Assembly (NCBI GenBank): GCA_041625575.1
Contig: JBFJTG010000025.1
Span: 1 to 33,196, forward strand
Reading direction: 5' to 3'
DNA: 33,196 nucleotides
Source: Litorivivens sp041625575
GTDB taxonomy: Bacteria; Pseudomonadota; Gammaproteobacteria; Pseudomonadales; Spongiibacteraceae
This document shows, piece after piece, positions 25,753 through 32,602 of this stretch. The position numbers and the translations under genes are program-made. The notes beneath the pieces are model-generated. The model had not been told where the DNA came from. It was given only the letters and a program-made list of their open reading frames with translations, and did no database searches. Numbering within the stretch: position 1 is the stretch's first letter; each line of letters opens with the position of its first letter.

Positions 25753-26550
25753 TCAGCCGATGTCGGCAAAGAGATCCCGTTTGTTGAAGCCAGCCGTCAT
25801 AAACCGCCAGAATGCCTTGCCACCGGTTAGCCATGCGACCTTCGCGCCGTCCTTGTTTGCAGCGAGTATGTTCTTTGCCAGCCAGGGTGTAACCGTTTCT
25901 ACCTTATCGCCGAGAATATTGAAAATACGCTCGGCCTTTTTCCACTGCTCACTGTCGGTGTCGTAATCACCCAGGAGCAAATCCGTGATGACAATACCGG
26001 GACTCAGCGTACAAATATGAACGCCGCTTCCCGCAACATCTTTGCGCAGCGCTTTACAGAGATAGTTTACAGCACGCTTGCTTGCACCATAGGCCACCAT
26101 GCCCGGTTGAACCGCACCGTTACTACCGAAGCCCTCCATTTCCCAGAGCTGGCCGAAGCCCTGTTTTTTCATCCCACTGATAGCCACCTTGCTGGCAAGC
26201 AAAGCACCAGTCAGGTTTGTGTTTACCAGCTGCGCTAGTTCCTCGGCGCTCTGCTGGTCCAGTGGCTTGCGCGGCAAACTCATGCCGGCATTGTTGATCC
26301 ATACGTCGACCCTGGAAAAATGCCTGATCGCGCAATCCCACAGCGCTTGCAGTTGCTCAATCTGGGTAATATCGCAGGCGATGCCCGCTACGCGATCGCT
26401 CCCATAGCGCTGGGCCAATAGTCCGATTTGCTCATCAACAGCTGCCTGACCCCGACCACTGATCACGACATTGCAACCCAGGGCCAGAAAGTTGTCGGCC
26501 AAGCCATTACCTATCCCTCGAGTACTGCCGGTAATCACCACTGTCTTCAT
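25753..26550 (-). CDS. SDR resembling chlorophyll b reductase (NYC1/NOL)
   Basis: A 265-aa short-chain dehydrogenase. It has the cofactor loop TGSTRGIG (7-14), NNAG (86-89) and catalytic YGASK (154-158). Beyond general SDR features, several stretches recall plant NYC1/NOL: GIACD, WINNAG, the unusual EMEGFGSNGAVQP region before the tyrosine (plant NMDGAGSGGSSTP), SPGIVITDLLL (plant SPGMVLTELLL), and IFNILGDKVETV...LAKNI (plant MFNIICELPETVARTLV). NYC1/NOL reduce the 7-formyl group of chlorophyll b to 7-hydroxymethyl chlorophyll. This comparison is from memory. It heads the operon with the decarboxylase-like gene, has a GAGAGAGA ribosome site, and starts below operator E. Confidence 0.85.
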   Translation of the reverse strand: MKTVVITGSTRGIGNGLADNFLALGCNVVISGRGQAAVDEQIGLLAQRYGSDRVAGIACDITQIEQLQALWDCAIRHFSRVDVWINNAGMSLPRKPLDQQSAEELAQLVNTNLTGALLASKVAISGMKKQGFGQLWEMEGFGSNGAVQPGMVAYGASKRAVNYLCKALRKDVAGSGVHICTLSPGIVITDLLLGDYDTDSEQWKKAERIFNILGDKVETVTPWLAKNILAANKDGAKVAWLTGGKAFWRFMTAGFNKRDLFADIG

Positions 26551-26587
26551 TGCGTCTCTCTCGCTGAATTTATCATCGGCTTTTGTT

Positions 26588-26605
26588 TTATTGTTATATC
26601 ATTAT
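26588..26605. promoter_or_regulatory. Operator E of the shared palindrome
   Basis: TTATTGTTATATCATTAT, 15 of 18 matches with a perfect right half. It lies between the divergent SDR and calycin-like genes and overlaps the -10 of the minus-strand promoter proposed at 26601-26629. Confidence 0.75.
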
Positions 26606-26629
26606 ACTTCACTAATTGCATAGAGCCAA
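26601..26629 (-). promoter_or_regulatory. Candidate promoter of the SDR operon
   Basis: On the minus strand TTGGCT (26629-26624) is followed after 17 bases by a perfect TATAAT (26606-26601). The -10 lies within operator E, so a bound regulator would repress. The leader to the SDR ATG would be about 40-45 bases. Confidence 0.5.
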
Positions 26630-26644
26630 ACTAGCGGAGTGCAA

Positions 26645-27238
26645 ATGACCGACCCATCCAATCACAGCGTGCAAGAAACATTACTGCGCTTGCGCGGAAC
26701 ATGGCACGACAAAATCCAGACCTTTAATCTCGACGGCAGCGCGCTGAGCTTTGACTCACTCGCCGGCAGCCCGGGACCCAGCCCTTTCGAAAATCTGGTC
26801 TATATCGATTTTGATGGTGAAATCATGACTCAGACCAATGTCACCTTTCGCGGCCGCAATGCCGCCGCAAAAACCTTCAGCGGCCGCATGGTAAACGGCC
26901 TGTTGGTATTTAACTCACTCGGCGAAGGCGCTTACGACAATATCGGCATGTCCGCAGGTCCGGACGCCCTCGTCTACACTGCGCGCCAATTAAACGAGAG
27001 CTGCCAGCGCTACTACGAACCCGACTTTATTCAGCTTACCGGACCTGATACGCGCCTAAGAACGACAGTACTATACCGGGACGGCAAGGCTGTACGAACA
27101 CTCAGAGCGGAGGGTGTCCGACTTTCCGGTAACTGCCAGCAACGACATGAGTGGGATCCCCGAGGGGCAAACGGGAGAGTACACGAGCAACAAGCGAAGT
27201 CCGGAGTGTGGCGCCAAGAAAGTAAATCCGAACCATAA
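26645..27238 (+). CDS. Calycin/lipocalin-like protein (DUF3598-like)
   Basis: A 197-aa soluble protein without signal peptide. It begins with a helix and LRLRGTWHDKIQTFNLDGS, the GTWH start seen in small calycin (lipocalin-fold) proteins such as DUF3598, then alternates short polar and hydrophobic strands as a beta-barrel would. Calycins bind hydrophobic ligands; bilin-binding protein and the CpcS/CpeS and CpcT bilin lyases are tetrapyrrole-handling members. The last ~30 residues (after SGNCQQ) are very polar and outside the expected fold. The ATG at 26645 has GGAG at 26636-26639; a GTG at 26639 is less well placed. It is divergent from the SDR gene, with operator E between them. A binding role for a tetrapyrrole is inferred. 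Confidence 0.65.
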   Translation: MTDPSNHSVQETLLRLRGTWHDKIQTFNLDGSALSFDSLAGSPGPSPFENLVYIDFDGEIMTQTNVTFRGRNAAAKTFSGRMVNGLLVFNSLGEGAYDNIGMSAGPDALVYTARQLNESCQRYYEPDFIQLTGPDTRLRTTVLYRDGKAVRTLRAEGVRLSGNCQQRHEWDPRGANGRVHEQQAKSGVWRQESKSEP

Positions 27239-27269
27239 AAAAAGCCCGAAACACTGACAAATTTCGGGC
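27237..27269 (-). terminator. Intrinsic terminator of the Rieske gene
   Basis: On the minus strand GCCCGAAA (27269-27262) pairs with TTTCGGGC (27251-27244), an 8-bp perfect stem, followed by seven T (27243-27237). It terminates the Rieske oxygenase transcript and touches the stop codon of the convergent calycin-like gene. Confidence 0.85.
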
Positions 27270-27324
27270 AAAAACGTAAGGGGCTGTAACAAGCGGGCGA
27301 ACTCGACATCCGCCCGGGCTTTAC

Positions 27325-28476
27325 CTAGGACATGGCCTCATTCTCACCAATGGCGAGACTGGCTGCAGGCGGCACCAATGGCACTTCCTCCATGACCCAC
27401 TTCAAATCCGGATGACTGCGGCGCATGGGAGAAGGAATTGCAAAGACCTTACGCCCTTCGTACTGTTTCACCGTATAGGAGTCGATCTGCCAGCCCTTCT
27501 CGATCAAACGGCGCCGCGCTGAACGGAAAGTGCTCATAAAGCGGTCATCCTGAACCGAGAGTTCATTGGCCAAATTTTCAGGCAGATAATTTGGGGAAGC
27601 CCGCTCAATAATTGCCGCATCCTCCCTGAAGACTTTGCGCAGGCGCTTGCGGGAATTCCCGTCAAAGAGATCGTGTTTAAAGAAGGTTCGTAGCTGGGTC
27701 GCAAAAGTCTTCGTGGTGTGCTCGTCAACCGGTGTATTGCAGTCAAACATCAAAATGCTCATCTTTGCATTGAGATTAATCTGTATACGCACCACGTATC
27801 CCGACATGTGGTAGCCCGGAATGGTTTCCGTTGGCTGCCGGTCTTTACGAATAAATCGACGCAGACCCAACTCGCCTTTTAGCTGCGGCGGATACTGGAC
27901 ATTCCACGACATGGCATTCATATCGTCTTTTTCGACTTTCAAAATTTCGTTGTCGCCCGCTGTTTCAGGACGACCAAAGACCGGGTGGACAAAGGAGGCG
28001 TGCGCCAGATCAATGCCGTTTTCGATAACCCGGGCAGCCTCGGCCTTCCAAACCCACTCGTCGGTGATCGCCTTCCAGTTAGGATCGTTATATTCGGGAA
28101 AGGGTGGAATCTCGGGGCGCTCTTCTTCCGGCAAATCGCCAAGAAACACCCAGATCATGCCATAGCGCTCTTCTGTCGGATAAGCGTCTATACGCGCGCG
28201 ATCGGGAATTTTAAAATCGCGACCTTCCGAAGGAATGAATTTAACCTGCCCTTCACCGCTAAACTGCCACCCGTGATAGGGGCAAGCGACGTTGCCATCA
28301 ATACAGACGCCACCCGACAGCGAACCGCCGCGATGGATACAAACGTCGCTCAGGCAATGCGCCACGCCAGCATCATCTCGGAACAACACCAAATTCTGGC
28401 CCAGCATTTTAACTTGTACCGGCTCGTCCTTGAGCGTTTTTGACCATTCGGCGACGTACCACAGATTAATTAACAC
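27325..28476 (-). CDS. Rieske non-heme iron oxygenase (pheophorbide-oxygenase role proposed)
   Basis: A 383-aa Rieske oxygenase alpha subunit. The Rieske cluster ligands are Cys46 and His48 (CIHRGG) and Cys65 and His68 (CPYHGW). The mononuclear iron site has Asp156, His159 and His164 (NGIDLAHASFVHP). The GTG start at 28476 has a strong GGAGG eight bases upstream and gives the usual NLWYVAEWS beginning; a longer frame to 28560 adds 28 non-conserved residues with no good ribosome site. Single-component relatives include VanA-type demethylases and the plant pheophorbide a oxygenase, which opens the chlorophyll macrocycle. The C-terminal CxxC of the plant enzyme is absent. It needs an electron-transfer partner, and none is encoded in the window. 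The pheophorbide role rests on context. Confidence 0.9.
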   Translation of the reverse strand: MLINLWYVAEWSKTLKDEPVQVKMLGQNLVLFRDDAGVAHCLSDVCIHRGGSLSGGVCIDGNVACPYHGWQFSGEGQVKFIPSEGRDFKIPDRARIDAYPTEERYGMIWVFLGDLPEEERPEIPPFPEYNDPNWKAITDEWVWKAEAARVIENGIDLAHASFVHPVFGRPETAGDNEILKVEKDDMNAMSWNVQYPPQLKGELGLRRFIRKDRQPTETIPGYHMSGYVVRIQINLNAKMSILMFDCNTPVDEHTTKTFATQLRTFFKHDLFDGNSRKRLRKVFREDAAIIERASPNYLPENLANELSVQDDRFMSTFRSARRRLIEKGWQIDSYTVKQYEGRKVFAIPSPMRRSHPDLKWVMEEVPLVPPAASLAIGENEAMS

Positions 28477-28577
28477 CGTACCTACCTCCGCACTGTTCGC
28501 GACAATTGAGTTTAAGTGAACCAGGCCCTCTACGTCGAAAGAACTGCGTAGGATCAGCACCGGAGCCCAAATATAGA

Positions 28578-28595
28578 CTATTGGTATATCATTAT
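28578..28595. promoter_or_regulatory. Operator F of the shared palindrome
   Basis: CTATTGGTATATCATTAT, 15 of 18 matches with a perfect right half, upstream of the Rieske gene. It overlaps the -10 of the minus-strand promoter proposed at 28591-28618. Confidence 0.75.
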
Positions 28596-28618
28596 GTCAT
28601 AAAATCACTAATTGTCTA
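28591..28618 (-). promoter_or_regulatory. Candidate promoter of the Rieske gene
   Basis: On the minus strand TAGACA (28618-28613), 16 bases, then CATAAT (28596-28591). It overlaps operator F and gives a leader of about 105 bases to the GTG start at 28476. Confidence 0.45.
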
Positions 28619-28741
28619 TTAGCGATTATTAAAGCGGATTACTTTAGCCTCGTATCTGAACGCTATACCCTGAATTCTGGCCCGCCTTGTATAGCCCTGG
28701 CAGTATCGCCCAAAGGCTTGCCCGCAGCGACAGCCTATTGT

Positions 28742-28759
28742 AATATGACCTAACATTAT
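28742..28759. promoter_or_regulatory. Operator G of the shared palindrome
   Basis: AATATGACCTAACATTAT: the right half TAACATTAT is conserved as in operator C and the left half is weak (13 of 18). It lies 38 bases upstream of the RCCR-like gene at 28798. With operator F it gives the divergent 28477-28797 region two sites about 165 bases apart. Confidence 0.6.
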
Positions 28760-28797
28760 ATCTTTATGTCTTTTATTTTCATCAACAGGCGCCACCC

Positions 28798-29595
28798 ATG
28801 ACTCATATCACTAAATCCATCGATGAGCTGGTTGCAGAACAAGGCAACGTCGACCGCGAAGAAACCTTTAAGCAATTGTGGGCGATTAACACCGAACTCT
28901 TCGAAAAAGTAAAAGCCCGCTTTGAGCTGCAGCAAGACCCCTGCTCCGTAGGTGATTACACCGGGAAAGACGGCGCGGCCGGGTTTTTGAGTGCATGGAC
29001 GGGCCCGGAGATCGACTGGCTGATTTACAGCTGGACCGGCAACCCCAAAGCCTCCTTCACCAACATGCACCTGACAATCAATCTTGGGCCAAAGTACGAC
29101 GTCCCCCATTTCGGTTTTGCCCTGGGCACTACACCCGACCTGTTTTTCTACCAAGACTACATGCCACGAAAGGATTTGTGGACCAACCCCGATTACGCCG
29201 AGAAATACTACAATGGCGCACCCAACGATACCTATATCGAATGGGAGCGCAGCGAACTGTTCAAACACTTTATTAGCCGACACATGTATACGCGCGTCGC
29301 CCAATCGCCCTGCAGCCTGGTCTATGGCGGCCCGGATTGCCCCGAGGGAATAGAGGAGCTGCGCAAGGTTGCCCATGCCCAGCTGGATCGCTGGCTAAGC
29401 TGGATTGACGAGGCAAAGCCCGTAGCCACTGAACTACGAGCAGCACAGGCTGAACGCGACCTATTGATTCGCCGCACTATTACCGAAGGTGACCCGGCCA
29501 ATATCGTCGTTGAAAACCTGTTTGGCAAGGAACTGTCAGACGAGCTGGTTGCCGCGCTTTGGGGCCGGGACCGCAAATTGCCAAGGCCCGAATAA
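28798..29595 (+). CDS. RCCR/bilin-reductase-like protein, copy 1
   Basis: A 265-aa protein that I match to red chlorophyll catabolite reductase more clearly than the other copy. Landmarks are GPEIDWLIYSW (69-79), TNMHLTINLG (88-97), VPHF (102-105), YQDYMPRKDLWTNPDYAEKYY (118-138; plant LDLPHRKDLVLNPDYLKRYY) and the C-terminal ERDLLIRRTITEGDP...LFGKELSDELVAALWG (219-256; plant RRDKSFRRKSIEDD...MFGEEVSSRVV). Plant RCCR Glu154 falls at Ala108 here, while its Asp291 aligns near Asp232; both alignments are from memory. The expected reaction is ferredoxin-dependent two-electron reduction of a linear tetrapyrrole. It is first in a three-gene plus-strand operon below operator G. Confidence 0.78.
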   Translation: MTHITKSIDELVAEQGNVDREETFKQLWAINTELFEKVKARFELQQDPCSVGDYTGKDGAAGFLSAWTGPEIDWLIYSWTGNPKASFTNMHLTINLGPKYDVPHFGFALGTTPDLFFYQDYMPRKDLWTNPDYAEKYYNGAPNDTYIEWERSELFKHFISRHMYTRVAQSPCSLVYGGPDCPEGIEELRKVAHAQLDRWLSWIDEAKPVATELRAAQAERDLLIRRTITEGDPANIVVENLFGKELSDELVAALWGRDRKLPRPE

Positions 29596-29597
29596 GC

Positions 29598-30584
29598 ATG
29601 AGCGTCAGGGCGTTTTTCACCAGCATCAAGGTCGAGTCTGCGCAACCGCCCTACGATAGCCTATACAGCAAAATCTACTACCCCGGAAACTACGGTGATT
29701 CAGCCGAAGAGCGCAATATGGGCTACATCCCGGCAGAGCAGAGCGGCGCGCCCTTCCCTGTCGCTATTTTAATGCCCGGCTCCAATTGCCCCCCTGAAAG
29801 CTACGCCTGGCTAGCCCGCCACCTGGCGGAAAACGGCATTGTGAGCCTGGTGTACGGCTGGATAAAGGAAGACATGCCCGGCTTTGTCGCCCTCAGCCCG
29901 GGCTTCGATCTGGGCGCATTAATGCCGGACACCTACGGCAGTAAACCCTCTGCTCCGGCCATTCCCGCTCTACTCGAAGAACTACAGCGACAAAATAGCA
30001 AGGGCGTGCTGGCCGGCTTGCTTGATCTCGATAAGATCATACTGGGGGGCCACTCGGCTGGCGGCAATGCATCACTCCTCAATACCCATGCCGACTGGTT
30101 TCCTTCGGTAAAAGCCGGCTTTAGTTACGCCGCCCACTCCGGCGCTGCAACCGCCATCGGCTATCCCGAAGATACATTGTTGCCACTGCCCTCCAACCGC
30201 CCCTTTCTGATCATGGGTGGAACGCGAGACGGTGTCATTGCTGCCAGCAGTAATCGCTACGGCGACACGGTGGATGCCTCGCCCACTCATCGCATCGCAC
30301 GCACCTTCGATGAAGCAATGAGCTGTAAGCGAGGCGACAGCCACTTGCTGCTCGTACAAGGTGCCAATCATTTCTGTTTTCTCGACCCGGACGACGGCAC
30401 CACCGGTCGCCCCTTTCTTGATTGGGAATGCGAGCAGCCTGCAGCAGCAATACGCGCCTTTCTCGCCAAAACTATTTGCAGTTTCATTAAAGCCAGCGTC
30501 AGCGGCGACACTAATGCAGGTAAAGAACTCAAAGAACTGGCCACGGGTACACACCCGCTGGTTGCAGAATATCGAAACAAATAA
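29598..30584 (+). CDS. Alpha/beta hydrolase, chlorophyllase-like
   Basis: A 328-aa alpha/beta hydrolase. The triad is visible: Ser153 in GHSAGG (151-156), Asp211 in MGGTRDGV, and His258 in QGANHFCFLDPDD. The N-terminal part PVAILMPGSNCPPESYAWLARHLAENGIVSLVYGW parallels plant chlorophyllase (PV...HG....FYSQLL.H.ASHG...APQ), and GHSAGG corresponds to its GHSRGG. Chlorophyllase hydrolyses the phytyl ester. Related dienelactone-hydrolase or platelet-activating-factor acetylhydrolase activities cannot be excluded. ATG 29598 follows the RCCR-like stop by two bases; an upstream in-frame TTG at 29559 would overlap that gene and is not preferred. There is no signal peptide, so a cytoplasmic esterase acting on imported substrate is expected. 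Confidence 0.83.
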   Translation: MSVRAFFTSIKVESAQPPYDSLYSKIYYPGNYGDSAEERNMGYIPAEQSGAPFPVAILMPGSNCPPESYAWLARHLAENGIVSLVYGWIKEDMPGFVALSPGFDLGALMPDTYGSKPSAPAIPALLEELQRQNSKGVLAGLLDLDKIILGGHSAGGNASLLNTHADWFPSVKAGFSYAAHSGAATAIGYPEDTLLPLPSNRPFLIMGGTRDGVIAASSNRYGDTVDASPTHRIARTFDEAMSCKRGDSHLLLVQGANHFCFLDPDDGTTGRPFLDWECEQPAAAIRAFLAKTICSFIKASVSGDTNAGKELKELATGTHPLVAEYRNK

Positions 30585-30604
30585 ATCACCATAAGGAACG
30601 GCAC

Positions 30605-31570
30605 ATGAGCGACAAACAACCCAGCGAGTGGCAAAAAAGCATCACCGGTGAATGGCATGGCTATCCGGCGGTATTTGCACCCGACGGAACCCACGTGGGT
30701 GTAAACAAGGTTACCCGCGCCAGTGAATTCAAAGACGGCCGCACGACCTACTGGATGGACACTAACTTCGACGCAACCGGGCCTCTTGGCAACCGTTTCG
30801 AATGTGGCCCCTTCGAGTTTGGCGTTATAGACTCGGACCAGGACCGCATCTATACCGGTCCGGATTTCTACGGGTCCGGCCGCCCCTTTGGTCCATTGGT
30901 CGATTCCAACTACTTCTCGCCCGGCTGGAATACCAATTTGCGCACCATCAACCACGTCATCGCCGAACGCGGCATACAGGTCTACTCGTCACAACTCTTT
31001 GAAGGCGATACTTTAGCTGCGGTCTTCAATGGCTTGTATGTTCAAACCCAGGATCACGACAGCAATCCCGAAACGCAAAAAATGGTTGCCGACTTTTTGG
31101 AAACCGAAAAACAAATCGGCAAGAAAGTGTTTATGTTGCCGCAGAAACACGCCGGCGTATGGCGCGGCGAGATGGACGTATACAGTCCGCAGCAGGAAAA
31201 AGTTGGCGTCAATCAGGTTAGCATCACCTACACGCCAATCACCCTGAATCGTGCGCGTATGGATGTGAAAATTGAAGGTGTGATTAACCGCGAATTCTCT
31301 TTTGAACGCAGTCGCACGGAAAACCATCACCAGTACCACGGCCCGGATGTATTCGGCAACGGCATGGCCTACGGGCGCTACCTGTACTCGGTGCAGCACT
31401 TTTTGGGCGAAGCCCAAAAGTACACCAGCCGTGATGTCCTCATCGATGACAAATTCAGCCTCTGCTCCATGTGGCAGTTCCACGAGTCACACCATGAGAA
31501 GTACATGACTTTTGGCGTGCTGGATTGGGAGCCGGGTGAGAATGTATTAAAGCCGATTTACATCGACTAA
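30605..31570 (+). CDS. Protein with two calycin-like repeats
   Basis: A 321-aa soluble protein made of two similar halves. Repeat 1 has TGEWHGY (14-20), VGVNKV (31-36) and TGPDFYGSGRPFG (84-96). Repeat 2 has AGVWRGEM (183-190), VGVNQV (200-205) and HGPDVFGNGMAYG (245-257). The halves start with a W-G-E/H-G strand and are rich in beta-strand pattern, consistent with two fused calycin barrels. I do not recognise a named family with certainty; it may be a doubled relative of the DUF3598-like protein at 26645-27238. It is the last gene of the RCCR-like/esterase operon (ribosome site AAGGAA, 20-base gap) and ends at a strong terminator. A carrier or enzyme acting on a bound tetrapyrrole is inferred. 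Confidence 0.75.
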   Translation: MSDKQPSEWQKSITGEWHGYPAVFAPDGTHVGVNKVTRASEFKDGRTTYWMDTNFDATGPLGNRFECGPFEFGVIDSDQDRIYTGPDFYGSGRPFGPLVDSNYFSPGWNTNLRTINHVIAERGIQVYSSQLFEGDTLAAVFNGLYVQTQDHDSNPETQKMVADFLETEKQIGKKVFMLPQKHAGVWRGEMDVYSPQQEKVGVNQVSITYTPITLNRARMDVKIEGVINREFSFERSRTENHHQYHGPDVFGNGMAYGRYLYSVQHFLGEAQKYTSRDVLIDDKFSLCSMWQFHESHHEKYMTFGVLDWEPGENVLKPIYID

Positions 31571-31596
31571 GTACGAATCAGCTCGAAGCCATCGTC

Positions 31597-31628
31597 AAGG
31601 GCAGCTTCCCGGGTAGCTGCCCTTTTTA
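31597..31628 (+). terminator. Intrinsic terminator of the RCCR-like operon
   Basis: AAGGGCAGCT (31597-31606) pairs perfectly with AGCTGCCCTT (31615-31624) around loop TCCCGGGT, followed by TTT. It ends the plus-strand operon 27 bases after the last stop and separates it from the convergent minus-strand cluster. Confidence 0.92.
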
Positions 31629-31632
31629 TTGA

Positions 31633-32049
31633 TCAACTATTGATAAGAATCGACGCAGCGCTAAAGCTGAGTGTGGCAATGCTTACACCCAACAAGGGGA
31701 TCTTGAACCAATAGCGAGCAGCCAGTCCCATGAACACCAGTCCGAGGACCACAGGCAAAACAGAAAACCAGAGCGAGCGCTCAAGCACCTCGAAATAATA
31801 CAGGGCCAGGGGAATATAGACAGCAGCGACCAAGATCGCGCCCAGGCTGTGGCTTGCGTTAAAGCCGACCCAGCAATCCCACATTGAACTATCGCGCGTA
31901 ATAAACGGAGACGTCGTTTTCATGGCTTCGGTAACTGCCGGATCACGTGCTTCAAATTTATTGCCGAAAAAAGTATAGATAAGATGCAAGGTGCCTAGAA
32001 CACCGAAAATCCCTGCGCCAAATAGTATTAATAGTTTTGCCACAAGCAT
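31633..32049 (-). CDS. Small four-helix membrane protein
   Basis: A 138-aa protein with four hydrophobic segments (about residues 5-27, 68-86, 92-110 and 115-135). Between helices 1 and 2 lies a polar stretch, FFGNKFEARDPAVTEAMKTTSPFITRDSSMWDCWVGFNASHS. It recalls a family of uncharacterised bacterial membrane proteins, the LIC_13387-type, recognised only from memory. GGAG lies four bases before the ATG. It is 27 bases downstream of the cytochrome gene on the same strand and may be co-transcribed. No role can be assigned. Confidence 0.8.
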   Translation of the reverse strand: MLVAKLLILFGAGIFGVLGTLHLIYTFFGNKFEARDPAVTEAMKTTSPFITRDSSMWDCWVGFNASHSLGAILVAAVYIPLALYYFEVLERSLWFSVLPVVLGLVFMGLAARYWFKIPLLGVSIATLSFSAASILINS

Positions 32050-32076
32050 TCACTCCACACTAATTGGGACGACTCA

Positions 32077-32592
32077 CTAGGGACACGGGGCTCCGGCATT
32101 GGCCCAGGTTTTCAGAAGCGATACAAATTGCGGATGCTCGTAGGGCGGTGTCGTGCGACCGCCGCCCGGCGCCCAACCCCAGAGCACCAAAGCGTCAACC
32201 TCCATATGGCGAACCAAATCAGCGACACTACGATTACCGTTTTTGCTAGTATCTTTAAGCGCAAGACAAAGATCCCTGTCGCTTAGCCCTTCCCAGCCCA
32301 TGCTAAGCGGCGCCAAATGCCAATGCGGCGCGCCGGGCACTTTGCCGTCAGCCACATTCTTATCCTGATGACAGGCACTGCAATGGAGTGTCGGCGCGCC
32401 ATGGCCGTCCACTCCCCGCACAACCAGCTGCGTATGACGACGCCGACTGTCAGTCTGACGGGGAAAATCCGTCACTGTGTGACAGTTCATGCAGCGCGGA
32501 TGTTTCAGCACTTCTGCAATGGGCGCAAACAAGGGTTGGGCACTTATCATCGCGGGCAGGAGGAGCGCAAACGACAGTAATATTTTTTTCAC
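32077..32592 (-). CDS. Exported diheme cytochrome c
   Basis: A 171-aa protein with a signal peptide (MKKILLSFALLLPAMISA, about 1-18) and two heme-binding CxxCH motifs, CMNCH (34-38) and CSACH (71-75), so a periplasmic diheme cytochrome c. I chose the GTG at 32592 because AAGGAGG lies directly upstream and the signal peptide starts there. A longer frame reaching 32700 runs back into the oxidoreductase gene and is rejected. It begins 10 bases after the stop of the IorB-type gene. Such cytochromes accept electrons from IorAB-type molybdenum enzymes and pass them to the respiratory chain. Confidence 0.9.
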   Translation of the reverse strand: MKKILLSFALLLPAMISAQPLFAPIAEVLKHPRCMNCHTVTDFPRQTDSRRRHTQLVVRGVDGHGAPTLHCSACHQDKNVADGKVPGAPHWHLAPLSMGWEGLSDRDLCLALKDTSKNGNRSVADLVRHMEVDALVLWGWAPGGGRTTPPYEHPQFVSLLKTWANAGAPCP

Positions 32593-32602
32593 GCCTGCCT
32601 CC

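Noticed and set aside
28477..28560. N-terminal extension of the Rieske oxygenase
   Set aside because: No good ribosome site for the GTG at 28560, while GGAGG precedes GTG 28476 and the family start follows it.
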